DNA of 8,068 nt from Phycisphaerales bacterium (GTDB taxonomy: Bacteria > Planctomycetota > Phycisphaerae > Sedimentisphaerales > Anaerohalosphaeraceae), in NCBI GenBank assembly GCA_011048645.1, contig DSDR01000226.1, positions 1-8,068 of the forward strand. Reading direction: 5' to 3'. How positions within the stretch are numbered: the stretch's first letter is position 1; every line of letters starts with the position of its first letter. Of this stretch, positions 1 to 6,288 are shown piece by piece. The position numbers were made by a program, and so were the translations under genes. The notes beneath the pieces were generated by a model. The model saw only the letters and a list, made by a program, of their open reading frames with translations. It was not told where the DNA came from and made no database searches.

Positions 1-80
1 GCGATACGGACAGAGTGAAATATTTGACATAGTGTGGCGTAATCCGGCTCACTGGCGACCCTGGGTTATTGCAACATTAT

Positions 81-110
81 CCGGCGGCTTGCGCCGCTCG
101 GTTTTTGTTT
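81..110 (+). terminator. Hairpin plus U-tract in the leader of the PLP enzyme gene (terminator or attenuator)
   Basis: The sequence shows GCGGC (84-88), loop TTGC (89-92), GCCGC (93-97). The stem is extended by CCG (81-83) pairing with CGG (99-101) around a single bulged T at 98, and TTTTTGTTT follows at 102-110. This is the form of an intrinsic terminator. It ends one base before the AGGAG ribosome binding site, so no promoter fits between it and the start codon. It either ends an upstream transcript, with some read-through, or is a conditional attenuator. GGCG (36-39) and CCGG (44-47) could pair with CGCC (92-95) and CCGG (81-84) as a competing structure. I recognised no known riboswitch class in bases 1-80. 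A TTGACA at 24-29 has no convincing -10 at the right distance. Confidence 0.55.
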
Positions 111-115
111 AGGAG
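111..115 (+). promoter_or_regulatory. Ribosome binding site AGGAG for the PLP enzyme gene
   Basis: AGGAG is followed by 5 bases and then ATG at 121. It is the clearest Shine-Dalgarno sequence in the sulfur cluster and fixes the start of the first gene. It directly follows the U-tract of the leader hairpin, so termination or folding there would control this gene. Confidence 0.8.
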
Positions 116-120
116 ATTGT

Positions 121-1269
121 ATGAAATTTGCGACCAAAGCGATTCGGGTCGGCCAGGAGCCGGATCCGACAACCGGCGCGGTGAACGTGCCGATTTATCA
201 AACGGCGAATTTTGTCTTCAGAGACGTCGGCCAACCCAACGCCTTTGAATATTCGCGCAGCGGCAATCCGACCCGCAGCGCTTATGAAAAATGTTTAGCG
301 GCGCTGGAAGAGGGAAAGTACGGCCTGGCGTTCGGCTCCGGCATGGCGGCGGTGGATGCGGCGCTGTCGGTGCTGCGCCCCGGCGATCATATCGTCAGTT
401 CCGAGAATATCTACGGCGGGACGTTTCGGCTGTTTGAAGGCGTCGCGGCCGGTCGCGGCATTCGCCTGACGTATGTGGACGGTACGCAGCCGGAGGCGTT
501 TGAGGCGGCCATTGAAGAGAATACAAAAATGATCTGGATCGAAACGCCCGCCAATCCGCTGCTGCAACTGGTGGATGTGCGGGCGGTCGCGGCCATCGCC
601 AAACGGTATCACATCCTGCTGGCCGCGGACAACACGTTTTCCTCGCCGTTCTTTCAGCGTCCGCTGACCCAGGGCGTCGATGTAGTCATTCACAGCACGA
701 CCAAATACATCAGCGGCCATTCCGATGTCATTGGCGGCGCGGTGGTGACTGGCGATGCCGCGCTGCACGAACGGCTGGCCTATTACCAGAATACCGTCGG
801 GGCCGTGCCCGGACCGTTTGACTGCTGGCTGAGTTTGCGCGGCCTCAAGACGCTGGCGGTGCGAATGAAGAAACACGAAGAAAACGCGCTGGCCGTTGCC
901 CGCTGGCTGGCGGCCCAAACGACTGTCGAAGGCGTCATCTATCCGGGGCTGCCGTCGCATCCTCAGTATGCGCTGGCCAAAGACCAAATGGACGGATTCG
1001 GGGCGATCATCACGTTTCGGCTGCCGGGCGGCTTGAAAGCCGTCGAACGCTTTGCCAAAGGACTGGACATCTTTCTGTTTGCCGAGAGTCTGGGCGGCGT
1101 CGAGTCGCTGGTCTGCCATCCCTGGACGATGAGCCACGGCGTGATGAGTCCCGACGACAAGCAAAAAATCGGTATCACCGAAGGAACGATTCGATTATCC
1201 ATCGGCATTGAAGACGTCGACGATTTGATTGCCGATCTTGAGAAGGCGTTGAAACAAACCGCTTTATGA
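121..1269 (+). CDS. Cystathionine gamma-lyase/gamma-synthase family PLP enzyme
   Basis: A 382-residue fold-type I PLP enzyme of the Cys/Met metabolism family, cytoplasmic, normally a homotetramer. Visible landmarks are YSR at 44-46 (phosphate binding from the neighbouring subunit), GSGM at 72-75, the PLP-stacking Tyr98 in IYGG, Asp170 (AAD) against the pyridine nitrogen, and the Schiff-base Lys195 in HSTTKYISGH. ESLGGVESL at 322-330 and Arg358 in TIRLSIG bind substrate. Length is normal for the family. Gly100 stands where methionine gamma-lyases have their signature Cys, and the Glu of ESLGG is typical of cystathionine gamma-lyase or gamma-synthase rather than beta-lyase, so those two are favoured; sequence alone does not separate them. 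The stop overlaps the start of mnmA by 4 bp (ATGA), which suggests the enzyme supplies cysteine to the sulfur relay downstream. Start set by AGGAG at 111-115. Confidence 0.88.
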   Translation: MKFATKAIRVGQEPDPTTGAVNVPIYQTANFVFRDVGQPNAFEYSRSGNPTRSAYEKCLAALEEGKYGLAFGSGMAAVDAALSVLRPGDHIVSSENIYGGTFRLFEGVAAGRGIRLTYVDGTQPEAFEAAIEENTKMIWIETPANPLLQLVDVRAVAAIAKRYHILLAADNTFSSPFFQRPLTQGVDVVIHSTTKYISGHSDVIGGAVVTGDAALHERLAYYQNTVGAVPGPFDCWLSLRGLKTLAVRMKKHEENALAVARWLAAQTTVEGVIYPGLPSHPQYALAKDQMDGFGAIITFRLPGGLKAVERFAKGLDIFLFAESLGGVESLVCHPWTMSHGVMSPDDKQKIGITEGTIRLSIGIEDVDDLIADLEKALKQTAL

Positions 1270-2348
1270 CACCCGTACTGAACAAAAACAAGGTACTTGT
1301 CGCGCTGAGCGGCGGGGTGGATTCGGCCGCGGCGGCGGCGCTGCTGAGCCGGGCGGGGATGGAAGTCAGCGCGGTGTTTATCTGCCTTCAGCAGGAGCGC
1401 ACCGGCCAGCCGTCCGAACGGTCGTGCTGCTCGCCGCAGGATGCCGCCGATGCCGCCGCGGTTGCCGCACGGCTGGGCATCGATTTTCAGACGCTCGACG
1501 GCAACGACGAAATGACGCAGATCAAAGACGCCTTTGTTCGCGCCTATGTCGAGGGCAAGACCCCCAATCCGTGTATCGCCTGCAATCGGTTGATTAAATT
1601 CGGCAAGTTGTTTGAACTGGCCGACCAACTCGGCGCACAGTATATCGCAACCGGCCACTACGCCGCGATTACCGAAACCGGCGATAGGGTTTCGCTCAAA
1701 CGCGCCAAAGCGGCTGACAAAGATCAGTCCTATGTGCTGTTCGATATTCCGCGGTCGCGGCTGGAGCGTATTCGCTTTCCGCTGGGCACGCTAAAAAACA
1801 AGCAGCAGGCACGCGCCCTGGTCAAAGACGCCGGGCTGGTCGTCCACGACAAACCCGACAGCCAGGAGATTTGTTTTGTGCCGCAGGATGACTACCGGTT
1901 GTTTCTTGCAGGACGTGCCGATCGCGCCTTGCAGCCGGGGCCGATTCTGGATGAGGCGGGCAATGTGCTGGGCACGCACAACGGCTATGGACAATTTACC
2001 ATTGGTCAGCGACGCGGCATTCGTATCGCCGCGGCAAAGCCGCTGTATGTAGTGGGCATCAATCCCGAACAGTGCAGCATTACCGTCGGGCCGCGCGAAT
2101 TGCTGGCGTGTCGGGGGCTGGTTGCCTCGCGTGCCAACTGGCTTGCGGATGTGTCCGAGTCGTTTCATTGTCAAATTCAGATTCGTTACAAAAATCGCGG
2201 CGTCCGCGGCGCCGTTCACCGCATCGGCGACGACCGTTTTGAGGCCGTCTTTGATGCGCCGGTCGATGCCGTGACACCCGGCCAGGCGGCGGTACTGTAT
2301 GACGGCGATACCGTTTTGGGCGGCGGCTGGATTGAGCGCGGAATGTAG
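1266..2348 (+). CDS. mnmA: tRNA-specific 2-thiouridylase MnmA
   Basis: A 360-residue enzyme that adenylates U34 O2 in Lys, Glu and Gln tRNAs and replaces it with sulfur, giving s2U34. The N-terminal PP-loop motif SGGVDS is at 15-20. The first catalytic Cys is Cys103 in NPCIAC (with Cys106 completing CxxC), and the persulfide-carrying Cys is Cys203 in SQEICFVP. ATGHY at 128-132 and KDQSYVL at 152-158 are family signatures; GQFTIGQRRG at 242-251 begins the central domain, and a C-terminal beta-barrel follows. A CCS motif at 54-56 followed by DAADAAAVAARLGI matches many MnmA proteins. Length is normal. It begins in the ATGA overlap with the preceding gene, implying translational coupling. The tusABCDE relay proteins are absent from the window, but a cysteine desulfurase lies two genes on, as with yrvO-mnmA in Bacillus, so direct transfer from that enzyme is likely. 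Confidence 0.95.
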   Translation: MTPVLNKNKVLVALSGGVDSAAAAALLSRAGMEVSAVFICLQQERTGQPSERSCCSPQDAADAAAVAARLGIDFQTLDGNDEMTQIKDAFVRAYVEGKTPNPCIACNRLIKFGKLFELADQLGAQYIATGHYAAITETGDRVSLKRAKAADKDQSYVLFDIPRSRLERIRFPLGTLKNKQQARALVKDAGLVVHDKPDSQEICFVPQDDYRLFLAGRADRALQPGPILDEAGNVLGTHNGYGQFTIGQRRGIRIAAAKPLYVVGINPEQCSITVGPRELLACRGLVASRANWLADVSESFHCQIQIRYKNRGVRGAVHRIGDDRFEAVFDAPVDAVTPGQAAVLYDGDTVLGGGWIERGM

Positions 2349-2382
2349 AATTAAGAATTAAGAATTAAGAATTAAGAATTGA
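2348..2382 (+). repeat. Heptamer tandem repeat GAATTAA, four perfect copies plus one variant
   Basis: Perfect GAATTAA units start at 2348, 2355, 2362 and 2369. GAATTGA follows at 2376, then a decayed GAATGGT at 2383. The first G is the last base of the mnmA stop codon. Because 7 is not a multiple of 3, the TAA in successive units falls in all three forward frames, and the reverse complement TTAATTC also carries TAA in every unit. The array therefore blocks translation in all six frames. It resembles the short tandem heptamer repeats known between genes in cyanobacteria and other bacteria. No function is evident. Confidence 0.9.
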
Positions 2383-2410
2383 GAATGGTCGAAGTGAAAG
2401 TCAAAGACAG

Positions 2411-3199
2411 ATGACCTCAAAACGATATGCACGACAAATCGCATTTACCGCATTCGGCGCCGAAGGGCAAAAACGGCTGGCGGAAAGCTCCGTCCTGGTC
2501 GTCGGCGCGGGGGGCTTAGGCTCCTGGGCGGCCGAATTGCTGGTGCGCGCCGGCGTGGGCCATTTGCGGCTATGTGATGATGACAGCGTGGAGCTGTCCA
2601 ATCTGCATCGCCAGTCGCTCTATACCGAGCAGGACGCTGCGGCTTGCCCGTTGAAGGCAGAAGCGGCCGCGACGCGATTGCGGGCAATCAACAGCGAATG
2701 CCGCATCGAGCCGTTCGCCGAGCGAATTGATCACCTGACGATTCACCGCGCGGCCAAAGGCGTCCATATGATCGTGGACGGTACAGACAATTTTCCCACG
2801 CGATTTCTTCTGAACGACTATGCCGTCAAATACGGCATTCCCTGGGTCTCGGCCGGCGTGATGGAAGGCCAGGGGCAGGTGCTGACGTTGATCCCCGGCA
2901 CAACGCCCTGTCTGCGGTGCATCATCCCGTCTGTTCCGCCGTGCTGCGGCGAAGATGACCAGCAGGGCAACGCCTGCTGTCAGTTCGGCGTACTCGGCCC
3001 GGCCGTGGCCGCGATCAGCGCCATGCAGGCAGCCGAAGCGATCAAACTGCTGTCCGGCCATATCGCACAGGCCAACCCAATGATGGTCAAATTTGATTTC
3101 TGGGACAATACGATACAGCGTATCGCCTTGTCCAAACTGCGGCCAAGCACGCCGTGTCCGTGTTGCGACCAAAACGAGTATGAATACCTTGAACCCTGA
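2411..3199 (+). CDS. ThiF/MoeB/HesA-family E1-like adenylyltransferase
   Basis: 262 residues, close to MoeB and ThiF in length, cytoplasmic. Family members adenylate the C-terminal glycine of a ubiquitin-like sulfur carrier (ThiS, MoaD) before thiocarboxylate formation. Visible: RYARQI at 5-10, nucleotide-binding GAGGLGS at 32-38, DDDSVELSNLHRQ at 56-68 with Asn64 and Arg67, Lys82, and DGTDN at 123-127. A zinc site is formed by Cys167/Cys170 (CLRC) and Cys249/Cys252 (CPCC). Cys189 in NACCQFGVLGP aligns with the ThiF catalytic Cys184. There is no C-terminal rhodanese domain. Two CC pairs (178-179, 189-190) make this half unusually Cys-rich. No sulfur-carrier gene is in the window. Its position between mnmA and a cysteine desulfurase, overlapping the latter by 20 bp, implies a role in sulfur transfer; thiamine, molybdopterin or tRNA thiolation are all possible. 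The SD is weak. Confidence 0.88.
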   Translation: MTSKRYARQIAFTAFGAEGQKRLAESSVLVVGAGGLGSWAAELLVRAGVGHLRLCDDDSVELSNLHRQSLYTEQDAAACPLKAEAAATRLRAINSECRIEPFAERIDHLTIHRAAKGVHMIVDGTDNFPTRFLLNDYAVKYGIPWVSAGVMEGQGQVLTLIPGTTPCLRCIIPSVPPCCGEDDQQGNACCQFGVLGPAVAAISAMQAAEAIKLLSGHIAQANPMMVKFDFWDNTIQRIALSKLRPSTPCPCCDQNEYEYLEP

Positions 3200-4349
3200 T
3201 ACAGAGCCGATTTATCTGGACTATAACGCCACCACGCCGCCGGATCCGCAGGTACTGGAGACGATGACGTTTGTGCTGCGCGAGGTCTTCGGCAATCCTT
3301 CCAGTCAGTCTCACCGCTGGGGTCGAGCGGCGCAGGATTGCATCGAAACGGCCCGCGCGCAAACCGCGGCGCTGATCGGCGCATCGCCGTCGGAGATTGT
3401 CTTTACGTCCGGCGCCACGGAAAGCTGCAATCTGGCCGTCAAGGGCGTCGCCGCGGCCTATCGCGAGAGGGGCAATCACATCATCGCTTCGATGGCCGAG
3501 CACAAAGCCGTGCTGGAGCCGCTCAAACAACTGGCCAACAGCGACATTGACATCACCTTGCTGCGACCCGACCGAAGCGGACGCATCAGGCCTGAGCAGG
3601 TTCAGCAGGCCCTCACCCCGCAGACAATTCTCGTATGTGCGATGGCGGCCAACAATGTGGTGGGGACGCTCAATCCAATTGCCGAGATTGCGGCTTTGTG
3701 CAAAAAACGCGGCGTGCTGTTATTCTGCGATGCAACGCAGGCCGCCGGCAAAATTCCGTTCCATATCGAGACAATCGGCGTCGATCTGGCCGCACTGTCG
3801 GCGCACAAGATGTACGGCCCCAAGGGCGTCGGCGCCTTGTATGTCCGCAGCCGGGGCCCGCGGGTGCGTCTGTGCCCGCAGATTCTCGGCGGCGGACAGG
3901 AACGCAGCCTTCGCGGCGGCACGGAAAATGTCCCGGGTATCGCTGCGATGGGCACAGCCTGCGAGCTGGCCGCCCGGCAGCAGCCGCACGACGCAGCGAC
4001 CATGCGGCGATTAAGGGACCGTTTGGAAGAGGGTTTAACCGCCGCTGTTGACGGCGCCGAAGTGCTGGGCCGCCGCGTCGAGCGGCTGCCCAATACGAGT
4101 CTGATCGTCTTTCCGGACGTCCGAGCCGAATCCCTGCTTCGTCGTTTGGCCGATGTGCTGGCCGCTTCCACCGGCTCGGCCTGCGATTCGGCAGCCGGAC
4201 AATCCAACTACGTCCTCAAGGCCCTCGGTTTGGAACAGGACAAAATCGCCGGCGCCGTGCGGTTCAGTCTCGGCCGGTTCACCACTGAACATCACGTTGA
4301 TACCGCCGTCAAAATCATTACCGATGCCGTCCACGCGCAAAACGGCTGA
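3180..4349 (+). CDS. Cysteine desulfurase, IscS/NifS/YrvO type
   Basis: 389 residues, a normal length for class I desulfurases. This PLP enzyme takes sulfur from cysteine as an enzyme persulfide, releasing alanine. Visible: YLDYNATTP at 12-20, GATESCNLA at 78-86, the catalytic His108 in AEHKAVL, Asp184 and Gln187 in FCDATQAAGK, and Schiff-base Lys210 in SAHKMYGPKG. RSLRGGTEN is at 242-250, and the persulfide Cys335 lies in STGSACDSAAG with RFSLGRFT at 361-368. An upstream in-frame ATG at 3093 exists, but its extra 29 residues read the preceding gene out of frame and lack homology, so the ATG at 3180 is chosen; it overlaps the E1-like gene by 20 bp. Placed after mnmA and the E1-like gene, it is the probable sulfur donor to one or both. 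No iscU, iscA or iscR is adjacent, so Fe-S assembly is not indicated by context. Confidence 0.92.
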   Translation: MNTLNPDTEPIYLDYNATTPPDPQVLETMTFVLREVFGNPSSQSHRWGRAAQDCIETARAQTAALIGASPSEIVFTSGATESCNLAVKGVAAAYRERGNHIIASMAEHKAVLEPLKQLANSDIDITLLRPDRSGRIRPEQVQQALTPQTILVCAMAANNVVGTLNPIAEIAALCKKRGVLLFCDATQAAGKIPFHIETIGVDLAALSAHKMYGPKGVGALYVRSRGPRVRLCPQILGGGQERSLRGGTENVPGIAAMGTACELAARQQPHDAATMRRLRDRLEEGLTAAVDGAEVLGRRVERLPNTSLIVFPDVRAESLLRRLADVLAASTGSACDSAAGQSNYVLKALGLEQDKIAGAVRFSLGRFTTEHHVDTAVKIITDAVHAQNG

Positions 4350-4449
4350 TGGCGGCAATCGACTATTTCTGTCTTTTTATAAATTCGGTTATACATTATC
4401 GGGTATCGGTTTTGAGGCGGAATTTTAGATGAAATTGTCTTTTTTTGAA

Positions 4450-4478
4450 TTCAAAAGCTCCCCTTAACCATCTATAAT
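4450..4478 (+). promoter_or_regulatory. Candidate promoter of the ECF sigma factor operon
   Basis: A perfect TATAAT lies at 4473-4478, with TTCAAA (4 of 6 matches to TTGACA) at 4450-4455 and a 17-base spacer. Transcription would start near 4485, about 29 bases before the ATG at 4514. An alternative ECF-type reading, allowing autoregulation, pairs AAC at 4466-4468 with GTC at 4484-4486. It rests on very short motifs and is weaker. Confidence 0.5.
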
Positions 4479-4512
4479 AAAGGGTCAAGGACAGATAACG
4501 TATCGACCCTTT
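4479..4512. repeat. 8-bp inverted repeat over the predicted transcription start of the sigma operon
   Basis: AAAGGGTC at 4479-4486 is the exact reverse complement of GACCCTTT at 4505-4512, with 18 bases between. The right arm ends two bases before the sigma-factor ATG. If transcription starts near 4485, most of the left arm is not in the mRNA, so a DNA operator fits better than an RNA hairpin. If it starts further upstream, the hairpin would hold AAGGA (4487-4491) in its loop and could affect translation. Confidence 0.5.
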
Positions 4513-4513
4513 T

Positions 4514-5149
4514 ATGGACACTGAGAATACAAAAAATCCGGTCAGCTCGATGACCGACGCTGATTTGTTGCGGCAGTATCGGCAGGGGCAGGAATGGGCG
4601 TTTCGTGAGCTTGTGAACCGCTACAAGGATTCTCTGTACGCCTTTTTGCGTCGGTTTGTCAGCCAGCAGGATTTGGTCGAAGACGTCTTTCAAGAGACGT
4701 TTTTGCAGCTTTACACCAGCCAGGACAGTTTTGACGTGGATCGCCCGCTGCGTCCGTGGCTGTTTACCATCGCGGCCAACAAGGCCAAAGACGCCCTGCG
4801 TAAGATGCAGCGGCAATCCTCAATGAGCATGGGGACGCTGGCTGATGCCGGCGATGTGTCGATAGACGAGGTCGTCAATATACTGACCTCCTACGAAACA
4901 ACCCCGGACGATGAGGTTTCCCGCGATGAAACCGCCCGTCGAGTCAGAGAGATTATAGCGGATATGCCGGAAAATCTGCGAGGGATTCTCATCTTGGCGT
5001 ATTTTGAGCAATTTTCATACAAACATATGTCCGAGATTTTGAGTATACCAATAGGGACGGTCAAAAGCCGCCTGCATACAGCTGTGGTGCATTTTATGAA
5101 AAAGTGGAAAGCTGCCAATCGCGGGACTGATAATTATGGGGTATCTTAG
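4514..5149 (+). CDS. ECF-family RNA polymerase sigma factor
   Basis: A 211-residue sigma-70 family protein with only regions 2 and 4. Region 2 spans about 16-100: DLLRQYRQGQEWAFRELVNRY, then the core-binding and -10 contact segment DLVEDVFQETFLQLY at 53-67, and RPWLFTIAANKAKDALR at 80-96. A polar linker follows at 100-140. Region 4 spans about 141-200, with PENLRGILILAYFEQFSYK and the recognition helix-turn-helix around MSEILSIPIGTVKSRLH at 172-188. Length is typical of an ECF sigma. A later in-frame Met13 just before DADLLRQY would also suit the family; neither start has a good SD, and the upstream one is kept. Its end overlaps the next gene by 14 bp, the usual arrangement for a sigma factor and its membrane-bound regulator. 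The ECF subgroup and signal cannot be read from the sequence. Confidence 0.9.
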   Translation: MDTENTKNPVSSMTDADLLRQYRQGQEWAFRELVNRYKDSLYAFLRRFVSQQDLVEDVFQETFLQLYTSQDSFDVDRPLRPWLFTIAANKAKDALRKMQRQSSMSMGTLADAGDVSIDEVVNILTSYETTPDDEVSRDETARRVREIIADMPENLRGILILAYFEQFSYKHMSEILSIPIGTVKSRLHTAVVHFMKKWKAANRGTDNYGVS

Positions 5150-6215
5150 TTCAGAAGAACAACAATTGATTCTTGATTTCTATTTTCGCTGCGGCGCGGA
5201 GGATGACATCCTTCGCGGGCGCGATCTGATCGCCTCCAATCCTGACGCCGCGCGTTTCTATGCCGGGCTGGAAGAAGCGTTGACGGAGCTGGACAGCATT
5301 AAATATGAACCTTGCCCCGACAATCTGGCCGAGCTGACGGTGGCCCGGCTGAAGCTGGCCGCCACTCCCAAAGTTTCCGGCACAAGCAAACTTCAAGCCC
5401 TGCTTAAGGAACAGCAGGAACGTCAGGAATACCTTCCGGCGGATGCTTCTAAACAGGTAGGCCAAGGGCGTTTATGGCGGCCTGTGTTTGAGATTTTGGC
5501 CACCGCTGCGGCCATCATTGTGGCGGCGGGGATTTTGTTTCCCTCCTTCGGAGCGATGCGGGAACGCAGTCGGCGGGCCGCCTGTGCGCAAAATCTGAGC
5601 CGGATCGGCCAGGCCATGGCGGTTTTTGCCAATGACCATAACGGCCGTCTCGGTGAGATCAAGGTAAAGACAGGGGCCCCGTGGTGGAAGATCGGATACC
5701 AAGGGCCGGAAATTCATTCGAATACCCGATACCCGTGGCAACTGGTCAAAGAAGGGTATGTCGATGGGCGCGTATTCGTCTGCGGGGGGCATCTCGAGGG
5801 CCGACCGGTGCGCTATGAAGCCGGCCTGATGGCCGAATTAAATGATTTTCCGTCGCGCCGTCATGTCAGCTACAGTTTTATGTTGTTGTGCGATAAAAAC
5901 GACAGCCTGACAGACCGCTCGCGCAGAATTATTGCGGCCGATATGAATCCGCTTTTCCAGCAAATCCCCTTCCAGCCTTCCGTTTATCAGCATCTCAACG
6001 AATTTGAACGTATTCAGCTCACCGAACCGCTTCGCCGGATGTTAAGCCCGAACCACCGGCGCAAAGGCCAAAATTCTCTGTTTTGTGATGGCTCGGTGGA
6101 ATTTATTCAGACCCGCTTCTATAACCAGGATGACATCTTCACGATTGAGGGCGTCGATACCTATACCGGCAAAGAAACCCCCTGCAATCCCGATGATATT
6201 TTCCTCGTTCCCTAA
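5136..6215 (+). CDS. One-TM protein with anti-sigma-like N-terminus and DUF1559/prepilin-like exterior domain
   Basis: 359 residues. Residues 1-110 are acidic, soluble and helical with no signal peptide, and no HxxxCxxC zinc anti-sigma motif is seen. A hydrophobic helix spans about 118-136, followed by FPSFGAMRERSRRAACAQNLSRIGQAM and NDHNGRL (to about 172), which closely resembles the segment after the N-terminal helix of planctomycete DUF1559 prepilin-like proteins. Glu119 occupies the place of prepilin Glu5, but Trp114 and Arg115 replace the Gly/Phe cleavage site, so prepilin peptidase processing is unlikely. Near the C-terminus, NHRRKGQNSLFCDG (306-319) is the H-x10-D-G form of the family motif (His307, Asp318, Gly319). 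The ATG lies inside the sigma gene's end (14-bp overlap), implying coupled translation. I infer a membrane regulator of that sigma factor, cytoplasmic N-terminus inside and the C-terminal domain outside. Its ligand is unknown. Confidence 0.72.
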   Translation: MGYLSSEEQQLILDFYFRCGAEDDILRGRDLIASNPDAARFYAGLEEALTELDSIKYEPCPDNLAELTVARLKLAATPKVSGTSKLQALLKEQQERQEYLPADASKQVGQGRLWRPVFEILATAAAIIVAAGILFPSFGAMRERSRRAACAQNLSRIGQAMAVFANDHNGRLGEIKVKTGAPWWKIGYQGPEIHSNTRYPWQLVKEGYVDGRVFVCGGHLEGRPVRYEAGLMAELNDFPSRRHVSYSFMLLCDKNDSLTDRSRRIIAADMNPLFQQIPFQPSVYQHLNEFERIQLTEPLRRMLSPNHRRKGQNSLFCDGSVEFIQTRFYNQDDIFTIEGVDTYTGKETPCNPDDIFLVP

Positions 6216-6234
6216 AAGCGTGAATCGCTTTTTT
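6214..6234. terminator. Intrinsic terminator after the sigma operon, possibly bidirectional
   Basis: AAAAGCG (6214-6220), loop TGAAT, CGCTTTT (6226-6232), with the T-run extending to 6234. The stem begins within the TAA stop codon of the preceding gene. The A-run on the left arm gives a short U-run on the - strand, so it may also terminate the convergent nrdR operon. Confidence 0.72.
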
Positions 6235-6237
6235 CCC

Positions 6238-6276
6238 CGCATTTGCTGTTAATGCGTCTTTCTCCCGTTCGAACGG
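6238..6276. repeat. Two further inverted repeats in the convergent intergenic region
   Basis: CGCATT (6238-6243) and AATGCG (6251-6256) form a 6-bp stem with a 7-base loop, and TCTTTCT follows on the + strand. CCGTTCGAACGG (6265-6276) is a perfect 12-bp palindrome. Both lie between the two converging operons. They may back up the terminator at 6214-6234; neither has a good U-tract for the - strand transcript. Confidence 0.5.
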
Positions 6277-6288
6277 TCCGGTTCGTTG

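Noticed and set aside
2..112. A frame open from the left edge to TAG at 110-112, whose stop would overlap the SD of the first gene as in an operon.
   Set aside because: The 36 codons use ATA, ACA and TTA and have lower third-position GC than the neighbours. The end coincides with the hairpin, and the peptide matches nothing I recognise. A real upstream gene end cannot be fully excluded without sequence to the left.
295..1164. Long antisense open frame of 289 codons opposite the PLP enzyme.
   Set aside because: A shadow of a GC-rich gene; the sense strand carries a complete set of catalytic motifs, and the antisense peptide has no recognisable domain.
3093..3179. Upstream ATG giving the cysteine desulfurase 29 more residues.
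   Set aside because: This stretch encodes the zinc-binding C-terminus of the E1-like protein in another frame, and the family's N-terminal YLDYNATTP is already close to the ATG at 3180.
4421..4446. AATTT...AAATT followed by GTCTTTTTTT as a terminator of the sulfur cluster.
   Set aside because: The stem is only five A-T pairs and too weak; no better terminator was found after the desulfurase gene.
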